Below, piece by piece: positions 7,054-14,308 of a DNA stretch of 40,729 bases. The DNA comes from an uncultured Oscillospiraceae bacterium (lineage in GTDB: Bacteria; Bacillota_A; Clostridia; Oscillospirales; Oscillospiraceae): assembly GCA_910579155.1 (NCBI GenBank), contig CAJTTS010000022.1, forward strand, positions 1 to 40,729, written 5' to 3'. The notes beneath the pieces were generated by a model. That model was not told the origin of the DNA. It searched no databases and worked only from the letters and a program-made list of their open reading frames with translations. The first letter of the stretch is position 1. Every line of letters starts with the position of its first letter. The position numbers and the translations under genes were made by a program.

Positions 7054-8249
7054 CCTTGCGCCTCCTTCAGATAGGCGGCGTTGAATATCTCGCCCTCCAG
7101 CGCCCGGTCATAGACCTTGCGCCCCATGGCGTAGGTGGCCTGGGCCTTGTAATCGTCGCTGATGACCACAAAATCGGCGTCCTTGCCCACGGCGATGGAA
7201 CCCTTCCGGTCCGCAAAGCCGTATTTCTTCGCCGGGTTCAAGCAAGCCATCATCAGACAAGTCTCCAGCGGCACCCCAACGCGGTTCACCAGGTTGCCGA
7301 TGTCAAAGAGCACTGGCTGGCTGGAGCCCATGAGCCGCCCGGTGTCGGACAGCACAAAGCCCTCCGCCGTCACATTCAGGTCCATCCCCGGGTCAAAGCC
7401 CTTGTACCGGCCCGCAGGGGCCCCGGACAGGGGCGTGCAGTCGCTGATCATCATAAACCGCTCGGGGTTCTTGATGCGGAAGTAAATTTTGAGCATCTCG
7501 TTGCAGACGTGCAGGCCGTCGCAGATCACCTCGCACTCCACCCCGTCGTTCAGCAGCGCCGCGCCCAGGCCGCCCACATCCCGGTGGTGCATGCCGGTCA
7601 TCACGTTTCCGGTGTGGGTGGCCACGGTGACGCCCCTGGCATAGGCCGTCGCAGCCTGCTCGTAGTTGTTGTCGCTGTGGGCCGCAGCCAGGGTCACCCC
7701 CTGGGACAGGAAGTAGTCCATCACCGGCTGGATGCCGGGAATCTCGGGGGCCAGCGCCACCAGCCGCAGGTGGCCCTTCCCGGCCTCCACCATAGCCTTG
7801 GCGGCCTCCACGCTCACCTCGGGCCAGCCGGTACGGATGCCCTTCTCCCCCACCCGGTTGAGCCAGGGGCCCTCGCTGTGGATGCCCAGAATGCTGGCCC
7901 CGTCCTGGGGCCCCTCCTCCATGACGGCGGCCACGGCGGCGATGCCGCCAGTGCCCAAGGGGGTTGGAAACACATTAACCGTGCCTTGGCTGGCCAGGCC
8001 CTTCAGATATCCCTTGATGTTGGCCATGTCCTGCTCCAGAGTGAAGCCCACAGTGCCCCCGGCGGAATGGCCGCAGGTTCCGTGGTTGTGGGTGTCAAAG
8101 ATGCCGGGAATGATCCGCAGGTTTCCATAGTCCACGGCATCGGGATCGGCAGCGCCGGGGGTGAACGCGGTGACGACCCCGTTCTCCACGGTCAGAACGC
8201 CCGCCTCACAGCCCTTTTCCGTATAAATTCTTTCAGACCGGATTTTCAT
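7050..8249 (-). CDS. nagA: N-acetylglucosamine-6-phosphate deacetylase (NagA family)
   Basis: NagA converts GlcNAc-6-P (or GalNAc-6-P in AgaA relatives) to the amino-sugar phosphate plus acetate. This protein has 399 residues, slightly longer than the usual 380-390. Visible motifs are FDTHNHGTCGHSAGG, the metal-ligand Glu in HSEGPWLN, His in AAHSDNN and THTGNVMTGMHHRD, and the catalytic Asp in MISDCTPLSG. Several differ from E. coli NagA (HSEGPW for HLEGPF; an HTGN run for HLFN), so substrate choice may differ. It overlaps its upstream neighbour by ATGA and sits in a mannose-family PTS operon, which supports action on phosphorylated N-acetylhexosamines. Confidence 0.92.
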   Translation of the reverse strand: MKIRSERIYTEKGCEAGVLTVENGVVTAFTPGAADPDAVDYGNLRIIPGIFDTHNHGTCGHSAGGTVGFTLEQDMANIKGYLKGLASQGTVNVFPTPLGTGGIAAVAAVMEEGPQDGASILGIHSEGPWLNRVGEKGIRTGWPEVSVEAAKAMVEAGKGHLRLVALAPEIPGIQPVMDYFLSQGVTLAAAHSDNNYEQAATAYARGVTVATHTGNVMTGMHHRDVGGLGAALLNDGVECEVICDGLHVCNEMLKIYFRIKNPERFMMISDCTPLSGAPAGRYKGFDPGMDLNVTAEGFVLSDTGRLMGSSQPVLFDIGNLVNRVGVPLETCLMMACLNPAKKYGFADRKGSIAVGKDADFVVISDDYKAQATYAMGRKVYDRALEGEIFNAAYLKEAQG

Positions 8250-9208
8250 TTCTGATCCACCTCTTTCAAATTTTTCGCGTGATGGAGAGGCCCGTCCTTG
8301 ACATAGGCGGCCAGGGCGGCCTCGATCCGCTCCAGCCGGGGCAGGTCCAGGCCCACGTCCTTGGGGGTGCAGGTACCCCGCACCACCAGCTCTCCCTTCT
8401 CCACCGTCCCGCCGGTCAGCACCATGGCGTTGGGGAACACGGACAGCAGGTTGCGGCCCACCTCCTCCCGGCGGTAGAATCGGCCTGCGGCCTGGGGCAG
8501 CAGCTCCAGCAGCCTCCTGGTCCCGCGCTCCCCCTCGGGGCCGCAGGCCAGCACCAGCCGGTCACCCTTGGCGATGGCGTCCAGCACCACCACCGAAGGG
8601 ATGTGGGGCAGTTCCTTGGCCAGCAGCTTGTAACCCTCGTAGGAGGCCGCCGCCTGGTCGCAGAAGGCGATAGCTACGTCCTTTCTCCCAGCCAGCTCCT
8701 CGGCCAGCTTCACCGCCACGGCCACCGACGCGGAGGCCCGGTTGAAGTTGAAGGGATTGGATCGCCCCCGCAGCAGCAGCAAGGCCCCCGCCACCATCAG
8801 AACCGCCACAATGACCAGCAGCAGCCAGGCGCCCCGCCGCGCCAGGGCGGTCCCCAGAGGCAGCCAGGCCAGCCCCGCCAGCAGGATGGCCAGCAGCAGC
8901 CGGACCACAATGTCCCTCTGCCCCGCCTTCACCGTCAGCTCCGGGTGGAAGGGATAGTACCCGCCGGGCCAGATGGCCCGAGTCAGGGTGTCGTAAGGGG
9001 CCACGATCAGCGTCCCCGCCCGGTCCAGGTCCCCGGCGATCAGGTTCGTCACCCGGAGCAGCCGTCCCGAAGCCGACTGGACCCGGATCTGCCATCCCCT
9101 GGCGGTGAGCTCCTCGCTCAGATGCTGGGCAAAGAGGTATTTTTCCCGCTTGGTCCTCCGCTTGCCCAGCGTCACTCCGTAGAGCATCATCATGTCCTGG
9201 AGGGTCAT
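8246..9208 (-). CDS. Membrane-inserted M28-like protein, probably catalytically dead
   Basis: This 320-residue protein lies between the PTS IID gene and nagA. The soluble parts follow the order of the M28 aminopeptidase fold: TLIVAPYDT (66-74), FNFNRASASVAVAVKLAEEL (153-172), VAIAFCDQAAASYEGYKLLA (178-197) and SVVVLDAIAKGD. The zinc ligands of active enzymes seem lost: Tyr72 where His is expected before Asp, Arg in the Asn-Asp-Asn-Ala-Ser-Gly-like motif, and Gln-Ala-Ala in place of Glu-Glu. Two adjacent membrane helices (about 101-121 and 127-146) are inserted after the first motif. The ATG is chosen for its GGGGAGGA site; the frame is open further upstream, but there it overlaps IID. Fold assignment is from pattern only; function unknown. 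Confidence 0.7.
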   Translation of the reverse strand: MTLQDMMMLYGVTLGKRRTKREKYLFAQHLSEELTARGWQIRVQSASGRLLRVTNLIAGDLDRAGTLIVAPYDTLTRAIWPGGYYPFHPELTVKAGQRDIVVRLLLAILLAGLAWLPLGTALARRGAWLLLVIVAVLMVAGALLLLRGRSNPFNFNRASASVAVAVKLAEELAGRKDVAIAFCDQAAASYEGYKLLAKELPHIPSVVVLDAIAKGDRLVLACGPEGERGTRRLLELLPQAAGRFYRREEVGRNLLSVFPNAMVLTGGTVEKGELVVRGTCTPKDVGLDLPRLERIEAALAAYVKDGPLHHAKNLKEVDQK

Positions 9209-9321
9209 CCCGTCGTCCTCCCCTTTGTTAAGGATAGAGGGTCCAGCAAAGCTGTGACGCTCCGCCGAACCCCCCTTGCAGCGGCAGCTTACCCACCGCA
9301 TGGTTGATGTACTTGCCGTTC

Positions 9322-10137
9322 TCAGAAGATGCCCACAGCAGCGCCCAGCAGGCTCACCAGCAGCAGGCCCAGGATCAGGGTCACAGGGCGCTTGCCCTTC
9401 TTCACCAAGAACATCATCAGCAGCACCAGGCCCAGGCTCAGCAGGCCCGGATAGATGGCGTTGAACAGGTCCAGCACCACCACGGAGGTATCGCCGACCG
9501 AGATGACCCAGTTCAGGGGCACGCCCACGGTGGTGGCGGTCATGGCCCCTACCATCATAAGCCCCAGAATGGAGGCGCTCTTGGTGGCGATGGCCATCAG
9601 GCCGCTGTTGAACACGGTATCGATGAAGCTGGTGCCCAGGGTATAGCCCAGCTTCAGCAGAACCCACTTCAGGACGGACTGGGGGAAGCCGTAGAGCAAG
9701 GCGAAGATGATGGTGCCCAGGAAGTTGCCCTGGCTGCACAGGCCGATGCCGATACCGGCGCCGATGACCCGCAGACAGTTAAAGAAAATGGAGTCGAACA
9801 TGCCGGCGGTGGGACCCATAAGGGAGGCCTTGATGGCGTCGATGGTCTCGCCGGGAACTTTGCCCTCGGCGCAGTCCTTCTCCATGGCGTAGCACATGCC
9901 GGCGATGAAGTTGAAGGCCACGGCGTGGGTGTTGAAGAAAGCGTTGTGGCGAACGTACGCGCTCTTTTTGGCCTCCATATCGTCCCCGTAGATGCTCTCC
10001 AGGGCGGGAGACATGGTCATGGTGAACGCGTTGCCCTCCATCTTGGTCATATTGAAGGAAGTGAAGACCAGATGGCTGTTCCAGAACATGGATTTGAGGA
10101 CCTTATTTTCCTCAGCAGTCAATGTATTCTTAGCCAT
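9322..10137 (-). CDS. PTS system mannose-family IID component
   Basis: This 271-residue subunit pairs with IIC to form the membrane channel of a mannose-class sugar phosphotransferase system. The N-terminal part (LKSMFWNSHLVFTSFNMTKMEG, NAFFNTHAVAFNFIAGMCYAMEK) is typical of IID. Hydrophobic helices and the closing VVLLDLF.., LLVSLLGAAVGIF segment follow. Its ATG overlaps the IIC stop in TAATG, and its ribosome site lies inside the IIC coding end. The gene order IIA-IIB-IIC-IID followed by nagA points to an N-acetylhexosamine substrate rather than mannose. Confidence 0.95.
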   Translation of the reverse strand: MAKNTLTAEENKVLKSMFWNSHLVFTSFNMTKMEGNAFTMTMSPALESIYGDDMEAKKSAYVRHNAFFNTHAVAFNFIAGMCYAMEKDCAEGKVPGETIDAIKASLMGPTAGMFDSIFFNCLRVIGAGIGIGLCSQGNFLGTIIFALLYGFPQSVLKWVLLKLGYTLGTSFIDTVFNSGLMAIATKSASILGLMMVGAMTATTVGVPLNWVISVGDTSVVVLDLFNAIYPGLLSLGLVLLMMFLVKKGKRPVTLILGLLLVSLLGAAVGIF

Positions 10138-10946
10138 TAGAAGAAATCCTCCTCACTGTTGGCGGGGCCGGAGGCGGCGGCGGTGCCACCGCTCTTCTTC
10201 GCGTCAACGATATCCTTCTGCACAAAGAACAGGGTCAGGGCGATGGCGGCGCCGATAACGGCGATGCCAAGGCTGCTCAGCCCCAGGCTCATGGCGCAGA
10301 TAAAGCCCACAAAGTAGAACACACAGATGGCGGGGTCCCAGATCATGGCCAGCAGGATGCCGAAGCCGACAGCGGTCATCATGCTGCCCGCGGCGCCGAA
10401 GCCGGTGAGCACCCAGGCGGGGCAGGCGGCCAGGGCGCTGCTCAGGCCGTCCACGCCGAAGGCCACGCCGAAGAATACCACGATGGCGCTGACTGCGGCG
10501 GACAGGCCCGCCACAACCAGGGTCTGAATCTTGAACTTCACAGGCTTGCATTCGGCGGCCAGCTTCTCCCAGTAGGGGGCCAGTGCGCTGACCAGCGCCA
10601 TGACTATGCTGTTGAAGGAGGCCATCACGGTGCCGATGGTCATGGACAGGGCAAGACCCGTCTCCATGGCGCCGTCGCCGCCCACCAGGATGGTGTAAGC
10701 CACGGCGATGATAGAGCCCGACAGGGCGTCGGACGGGATGGCGCCTCCAATAGCGGAGATACCCATGTAAAGGGCCTCCAACTGCGCGCCCATGATGATT
10801 CCGGTATTGAAATCACCCAGGAGCAATCCCACGATGGGAGCCACCACGATGGGACGGCTGAGGCATTGCCAGGAGAGCAGGTTCTGGTCCACCATCAGGA
10901 AGACCCAGTACGCTACTGCACAGATAATGCCGGCGGATACTGACAT
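10137..10946 (-). CDS. PTS system mannose-family IIC component
   Basis: This 269-residue integral membrane subunit carries the sugar-translocation pathway with IID. Recognisable family stretches are LSRPIVVAPIVGLLLGDFNTG, IIMGAQLEALYMGISAIGGAIPSD and an AAVGFG-like helix (MMTAVGFGILLAMI). The C-terminus is a hydrophilic linker ending SEEDFF. The codons for that tail (GAGGAGGATTTC) also form the ribosome site for IID, whose ATG overlaps the stop. A good AAGGAGGAATTTGT site precedes this gene's own ATG. Confidence 0.95.
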   Translation of the reverse strand: MSVSAGIICAVAYWVFLMVDQNLLSWQCLSRPIVVAPIVGLLLGDFNTGIIMGAQLEALYMGISAIGGAIPSDALSGSIIAVAYTILVGGDGAMETGLALSMTIGTVMASFNSIVMALVSALAPYWEKLAAECKPVKFKIQTLVVAGLSAAVSAIVVFFGVAFGVDGLSSALAACPAWVLTGFGAAGSMMTAVGFGILLAMIWDPAICVFYFVGFICAMSLGLSSLGIAVIGAAIALTLFFVQKDIVDAKKSGGTAAASGPANSEEDFF

Positions 10947-10982
10947 ACAAATTCCTCCTTATTGTTTCCCTCTCCGGGGGAG

Positions 10983-11477
10983 TTACAGCTTGAGGACCTT
11001 CGCCAAGTCCTGGGGCGTGTGCTCCGGCGTGGTCTGCATGATGCAGTGGACGCCGGTATCAATGACCTGCTTGAAAACCGCAACCTCGTTGTCGTACGCA
11101 TACAAGTTCGCGTCGTAGGTCTTGCGCATCTCGGTCCCCTGCTTGGCGGCGATACGGCCATAATTGCCCACGTTGATGACGGGGATGCCCTTGACCTCCC
11201 TGGCCACTTTCAAAAGGTTTTCAGGGGTGCTGACGATGAGCAGGATTTTCAGATTCTCCGCCCGGGGATCATTGCACAGGGCGACCGCCTTCTCCACCGT
11301 GACGATGGCCGTCTTGCAGGTGGCGGGGGCCGCCATCATCAAGGACTTCTGCATGATTTCGCTTGCCGCCGCCGTGTCGTCCGCCACAATAATGCGGTCC
11401 ACACCCAGATGACGGCTCCACTTGATGGCGATCTGCCCGTGGATCATGCGCTCGTCCAGCCGTACCATTTTAATCAT
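10983..11477 (-). CDS. PTS system mannose/fructose/sorbose-family IIB component
   Basis: This cytoplasmic subunit of 164 residues passes phosphate from IIA to the sugar. The phospho-accepting His13 lies in the signature VRLDERMIHGQIAIKW. The frame is open 15 codons further upstream, but the start at MIKMVRLDER is chosen because it fits the family and has a GGAAGGAAA site 5-6 bases before it. The protein is followed by IIC after a 36-bp gap. It belongs to the same transcript as IIA, IIC and IID. Confidence 0.94.
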   Translation of the reverse strand: MIKMVRLDERMIHGQIAIKWSRHLGVDRIIVADDTAAASEIMQKSLMMAAPATCKTAIVTVEKAVALCNDPRAENLKILLIVSTPENLLKVAREVKGIPVINVGNYGRIAAKQGTEMRKTYDANLYAYDNEVAVFKQVIDTGVHCIMQTTPEHTPQDLAKVLKL

Positions 11478-11530
11478 ACGCTTTCCTTCCTTCCGCAAAC
11501 TTTTTCTGATCCTGACGATCATAGATCACA

Positions 11531-11944
11531 TTAAAAGAAATCCTCCTCCGAAGAGGCGCCGCCCCCCTCCAGGTCCACCCGGCGCAGGCACTCCCGGGCG
11601 TCTTGGATGATCTCGTCCAGCGTCTGGTCGCTGAGGGGAGCGTCCTCGCCCAGCACCGTCATCATAAAGGACATGTTCACCCCCGCCACCAACCGGGTGT
11701 TGGGCCGGTCCAGATAGGTGAACATCACCTGGTTGACGCTGCCCCCATACATATCACTGCACAAAAGCACCTCGTCCTCCGGCTCCACGGTGGCGTAGAA
11801 CGCGTCCAGATGCTCCTGTACGGTGGACTGGTCCACGTAAGCGTCAAACACGGTCAGGTTGTCGCACGCGCCCAGCAAAATCCCGCAGGAGCTCTGGAGG
11901 CCGCTGGCAAATCTGCCATGAGAGGCCAAAAAGATCTTCAACAC
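11531..11944 (-). CDS. PTS system mannose-family IIA component
   Basis: The first enzyme-II subunit of the operon has about 137 residues. It accepts phosphate from HPr on His9 (LKIFLASHGRFASGL). The GTG at 11942-11944 is chosen because a GAGGGGG site lies 8 bases before it and the protein then starts exactly where the family does. An upstream in-frame ATG would add about 30 unrelated residues. Like IIC, it ends in SEEDFF, again encoded by a Shine-Dalgarno-like run and followed by TAATG; here that ATG is followed at once by a stop. It is preceded by an AT-rich control region. Confidence 0.9.
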   Translation of the reverse strand: MLKIFLASHGRFASGLQSSCGILLGACDNLTVFDAYVDQSTVQEHLDAFYATVEPEDEVLLCSDMYGGSVNQVMFTYLDRPNTRLVAGVNMSFMMTVLGEDAPLSDQTLDEIIQDARECLRRVDLEGGGASSEEDFF

Positions 11945-12037
11945 GGTGTGTTCCCCCTCGTTCATTTTATGTTCATATTCTTGCACAAAATGGCGGAAGG
12001 CTCCACACATTTTCTCGATAACAATAAATGAAATTGA

Positions 12038-12064
12038 CAATATTCATCATTAAATAAGTGAAAT
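12038..12064 (-). promoter_or_regulatory. Candidate regulator operator before the PTS genes
   Basis: On the minus strand ATTTCACTTATTTAATGATG is followed by AATATTG. Its first 22 bases match a site in the leader of the PRD regulator gene (14158-14183) at 20 positions, and both end in ATTG. It covers the predicted -10 box of the PTS operon. Such sharing between a regulator and its adjacent target operon suggests an operator; this is inference. Confidence 0.5.
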
Positions 12065-12076
12065 TACGTGATGCAA
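12049..12076 (-). promoter_or_regulatory. Candidate promoter of the amino-sugar PTS operon
   Basis: TTGCAT (12071-12076), 16 bases, TTTAAT (12049-12054) on the minus strand. The -10 matches 5 of 6 and the -35 only 3 of 6, as expected for an activated promoter. The -35 lies inside an imperfect dyad (12072-12100) built of GCAATTG, GTAATTAC and CAATTATTGC. The 165-bp gap holding these sites is far more AT-rich than its surroundings. Confidence 0.35.
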
Positions 12077-12109
12077 TTGTTGTAATTACACAATTATTGC
12101 ACGCTATTT

Positions 12110-14089
12110 TTATAATAATTGCACACTTTCCCGGAGTAAATCTTCCAATGTTTTCCTCGGACTTTGTGCAAACTGCTCAATATTTTTCTGGTTTTTTGTC
12201 AAATCCGCCAGCGCCACTCCCATCGCCCGAAGGACGGGCAACTGGTCCCCGGGTATGCTGGCAAATACAATCCACTGAATCCGGTGCGCTCCCCAGTGCC
12301 CCGGCTTCGCCAGACGGTACAGGTCCAACCGTTCGCCCTTGCAAAGGCCATATTCCCCAATCACCACGGCGCAGTCGTGGCATACCATGGTCAACCGCTC
12401 CTCCCGGCGGCTGAGCCGCTCCAGCAGCCGGTTTTCGCTCTCCGGGTCCCTGGCGTACCGGGCGCAGAGATATTGCAGGGCCTGCCTCACATCATAGTAG
12501 TGAAAGTCCTCATAATAGTGAAGGGCCTCATCCGGGGGCAGCAATTCCGCAAACCGGTACGCCCCGGTCAGGATGCGGTTGTATACCCGGCGGAAGTCCT
12601 GCCCCCGCCGGGTGAGCAGGACCGTGGCGGCGGGCGCGTCATAGTTATAGCCGTATAAAGTCTCCGAATGGTCGCTGATGTGGCCCAACAGCACCGCGTC
12701 GTACTCATCCCTGTCCAGTCTCCTGATCTCATAGAGCTCCATGGGCCGGATGCTCTCGATGAGCTCGGGCCAACGCCGTTTTAGCTCCGCGGCGGTGATG
12801 GCGGCAAATTGCCCTCCTATCGCGTTGGTGACCACCAGCCGCAAGGGGTGGACGGGATATTCCACCTGCCGCAGCAGGGCGGTCACATAGCAGGAGAGCG
12901 AGGAATAGTCAAAGGGAGACAGCCGGCACCGGGTCCTCCGGCAAAGCTCCTCTCCCAGCAGCCAGGCGTATCTCGTCTCTACAGGAAGCCGCAGATAGCT
13001 GCTCTCAATGCCCCAATCAAACTGCTGATAGCCGTCCAGGCCGTACCGCAGCCGGGCCAGAATGGGCAGAATCACCTGCTCCAGCAGGGGCTGCGCGTCG
13101 GGCAAGGCGGCCAGGTCGGTCCCTGTGCTCCGTTTCACCGCCTCCAGCATAGACCGGGCGGTTTCCGCCACGCCGGTGGCCATATAGGGGGCGGTCGCCG
13201 CCGGGCTCCGGCCAAGCACCGGGTCCAGGTTGGCCAGCAGGTAGATGGCCAGGAAGGCGGTCTCCGCCTGGTCCATCCGGTAGCCGGAAAACCGCGATCC
13301 CAGCGCGCCGTATATGCTTTGGGCCAGTTGATACAGGGGGGTGGTCCGTATCTCCCGAACCCAGTCGTCGGGCAGGGATATCTCCAGCCCCGCCCGCCTC
13401 CGGTTCCGGGCGATAATGAGGTACATGGACGCCCGCTGGGAAACGCTGTCCCGTACGGCGTAAGGGCTCTCCCGCAGGAGCTTTAAAAACGCATGGCGGA
13501 TATCCTGCCGCTCCTGCCCCTCACAGCCGATCCACACCAGATACTCCCGGTCCCTGGGGTCCGGCTCCACCTGATGGAAGTGGATGCCGAACAGCTCCGT
13601 CATCGCCAGCCGGACGCGGTGCTCCTCCCCCGTGACCTGGAGCCCCTGTCCGGGCGTGGAGACGACCTTCAACCGGAAGCTCTCGCAAAAGCGCAGGGCG
13701 GCCTGAAGCGGTTCCCGGAGTCCTCCGCGGCTGAGATACAGGCCCTCCGCCAGTTCGTCTACCAGCACTCCCCTTCCTGACGCCACCAGTTTCCGGGCGA
13801 TATGGAACTGCCGCCCCTCCTCGTCTCTGGGCAGGTTGGTGCCAAATTCCAGGCTCAGGACATTGTAAAACTTCTTAAACCGGGTCTCATCCACAATTTG
13901 CAGGCTGTACCCCCGGTTCCTCCGGGACAGCAGCTCCACCCCGTTGTCCGCCAGCTCGGGGGCTATGGCCGCCATATCCGTTTTGATGGTGCGGCTGCTC
14001 ACCCCCAGCTCCCGGGCCAGTTGTTCCGAGGTCATCGGCTCCTCCACCGCCACCAATTGCAAAAAAATTCCTCTCTGCCGGTTATTCAT
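12110..14089 (-). CDS. BglG/MtlR-type PRD transcriptional regulator lacking the usual phosphorylation residues
   Basis: This 659-residue regulator lies directly upstream of the PTS operon it probably controls. Order of parts: N-terminal HTH (about 8-60, MTSEQLARELGVSSRTIKTDM), second HTH region (about 80-140), two PRD-like domains (about 180-390), an EIIB-like domain (LRLVVTNAIGGQFAAITAAEL) and a C-terminal EIIA-like domain. The family is tuned by HPr and EIIB phosphorylation. Here the conserved PRD histidines are absent (LAIYLLA for the usual LALHL; LSCYVTALLRQ in PRD2) and the EIIB Cys is replaced by Thr-Asn. Only the EIIA-like part keeps a His (MVCHDCAVV). GAGGAGGAGG precedes the ATG. Confidence 0.85.
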   Translation of the reverse strand: MNNRQRGIFLQLVAVEEPMTSEQLARELGVSSRTIKTDMAAIAPELADNGVELLSRRNRGYSLQIVDETRFKKFYNVLSLEFGTNLPRDEEGRQFHIARKLVASGRGVLVDELAEGLYLSRGGLREPLQAALRFCESFRLKVVSTPGQGLQVTGEEHRVRLAMTELFGIHFHQVEPDPRDREYLVWIGCEGQERQDIRHAFLKLLRESPYAVRDSVSQRASMYLIIARNRRRAGLEISLPDDWVREIRTTPLYQLAQSIYGALGSRFSGYRMDQAETAFLAIYLLANLDPVLGRSPAATAPYMATGVAETARSMLEAVKRSTGTDLAALPDAQPLLEQVILPILARLRYGLDGYQQFDWGIESSYLRLPVETRYAWLLGEELCRRTRCRLSPFDYSSLSCYVTALLRQVEYPVHPLRLVVTNAIGGQFAAITAAELKRRWPELIESIRPMELYEIRRLDRDEYDAVLLGHISDHSETLYGYNYDAPAATVLLTRRGQDFRRVYNRILTGAYRFAELLPPDEALHYYEDFHYYDVRQALQYLCARYARDPESENRLLERLSRREERLTMVCHDCAVVIGEYGLCKGERLDLYRLAKPGHWGAHRIQWIVFASIPGDQLPVLRAMGVALADLTKNQKNIEQFAQSPRKTLEDLLRESVQLL

Positions 14090-14113
14090 ATGCCCTCCTC
14101 CTCAATAGTACAT

Positions 14114-14156
14114 CGTCCATTTTAAGAAAATGGACGGCGCTTGGGGCCCCAAGCGC
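14114..14156. repeat. Two adjacent perfect palindromes in the regulator leader
   Basis: CGTCCATTTT-AAG-AAAATGGACG (14114-14136) is followed without a gap by the 20-base palindrome GCGCTTGGGGCCCCAAGCGC (14137-14156). Both lie between the predicted promoter and the ATG of the PRD regulator, so they would form hairpins in its leader RNA or act as DNA-binding sites. Confidence 0.8.
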
Positions 14157-14157
14157 T

Positions 14158-14183
14158 CAATTTCATTTTTAAAAAAGTGAAAT
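14158..14183 (-). promoter_or_regulatory. Candidate regulator operator in its own leader
   Basis: On the minus strand ATTTCACTTTTTTAAAAATG is followed by AAATTG, itself an inverted repeat of about 11 bases with one mismatch. It closely resembles the site before the PTS genes, suggesting autoregulation. Confidence 0.5.
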
Positions 14184-14184
14184 C

Positions 14185-14213
14185 ATTTTACCACGCCGGC
14201 TCCCGCCCCACAA
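14185..14213 (-). promoter_or_regulatory. Candidate promoter of the PRD regulator
   Basis: TTGTGG (14208-14213), 17 bases, TAAAAT (14185-14190) on the minus strand. The start would fall just before the palindromes described here. Confidence 0.4.
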
Positions 14214-14244
14214 GCGGGCCCATGGAAAATTTTCCGCGCCCTCC

Positions 14245-14273
14245 TTGCCCGTCAGAATTTTTTATGATATGAT
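14245..14273 (+). promoter_or_regulatory. Promoter of the HAD hydrolase gene
   Basis: TTGCCC (14245-14250), 17 bases, TATGAT (14268-14273), some 35 bases before the ATG. It diverges from the regulator promoter. Confidence 0.55.
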
Positions 14274-14308
14274 GGCCTGACTTACGACAAACTTTTCGGG
14301 AGGCGTCT

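Noticed and set aside
11945..12109. Sigma-54 promoter before the PTS operon, as for some LevR-controlled systems
   Set aside because: No GG-N10-GC pair at -24/-12 is present, and the regulator has no AAA+ sigma-54-interacting domain.
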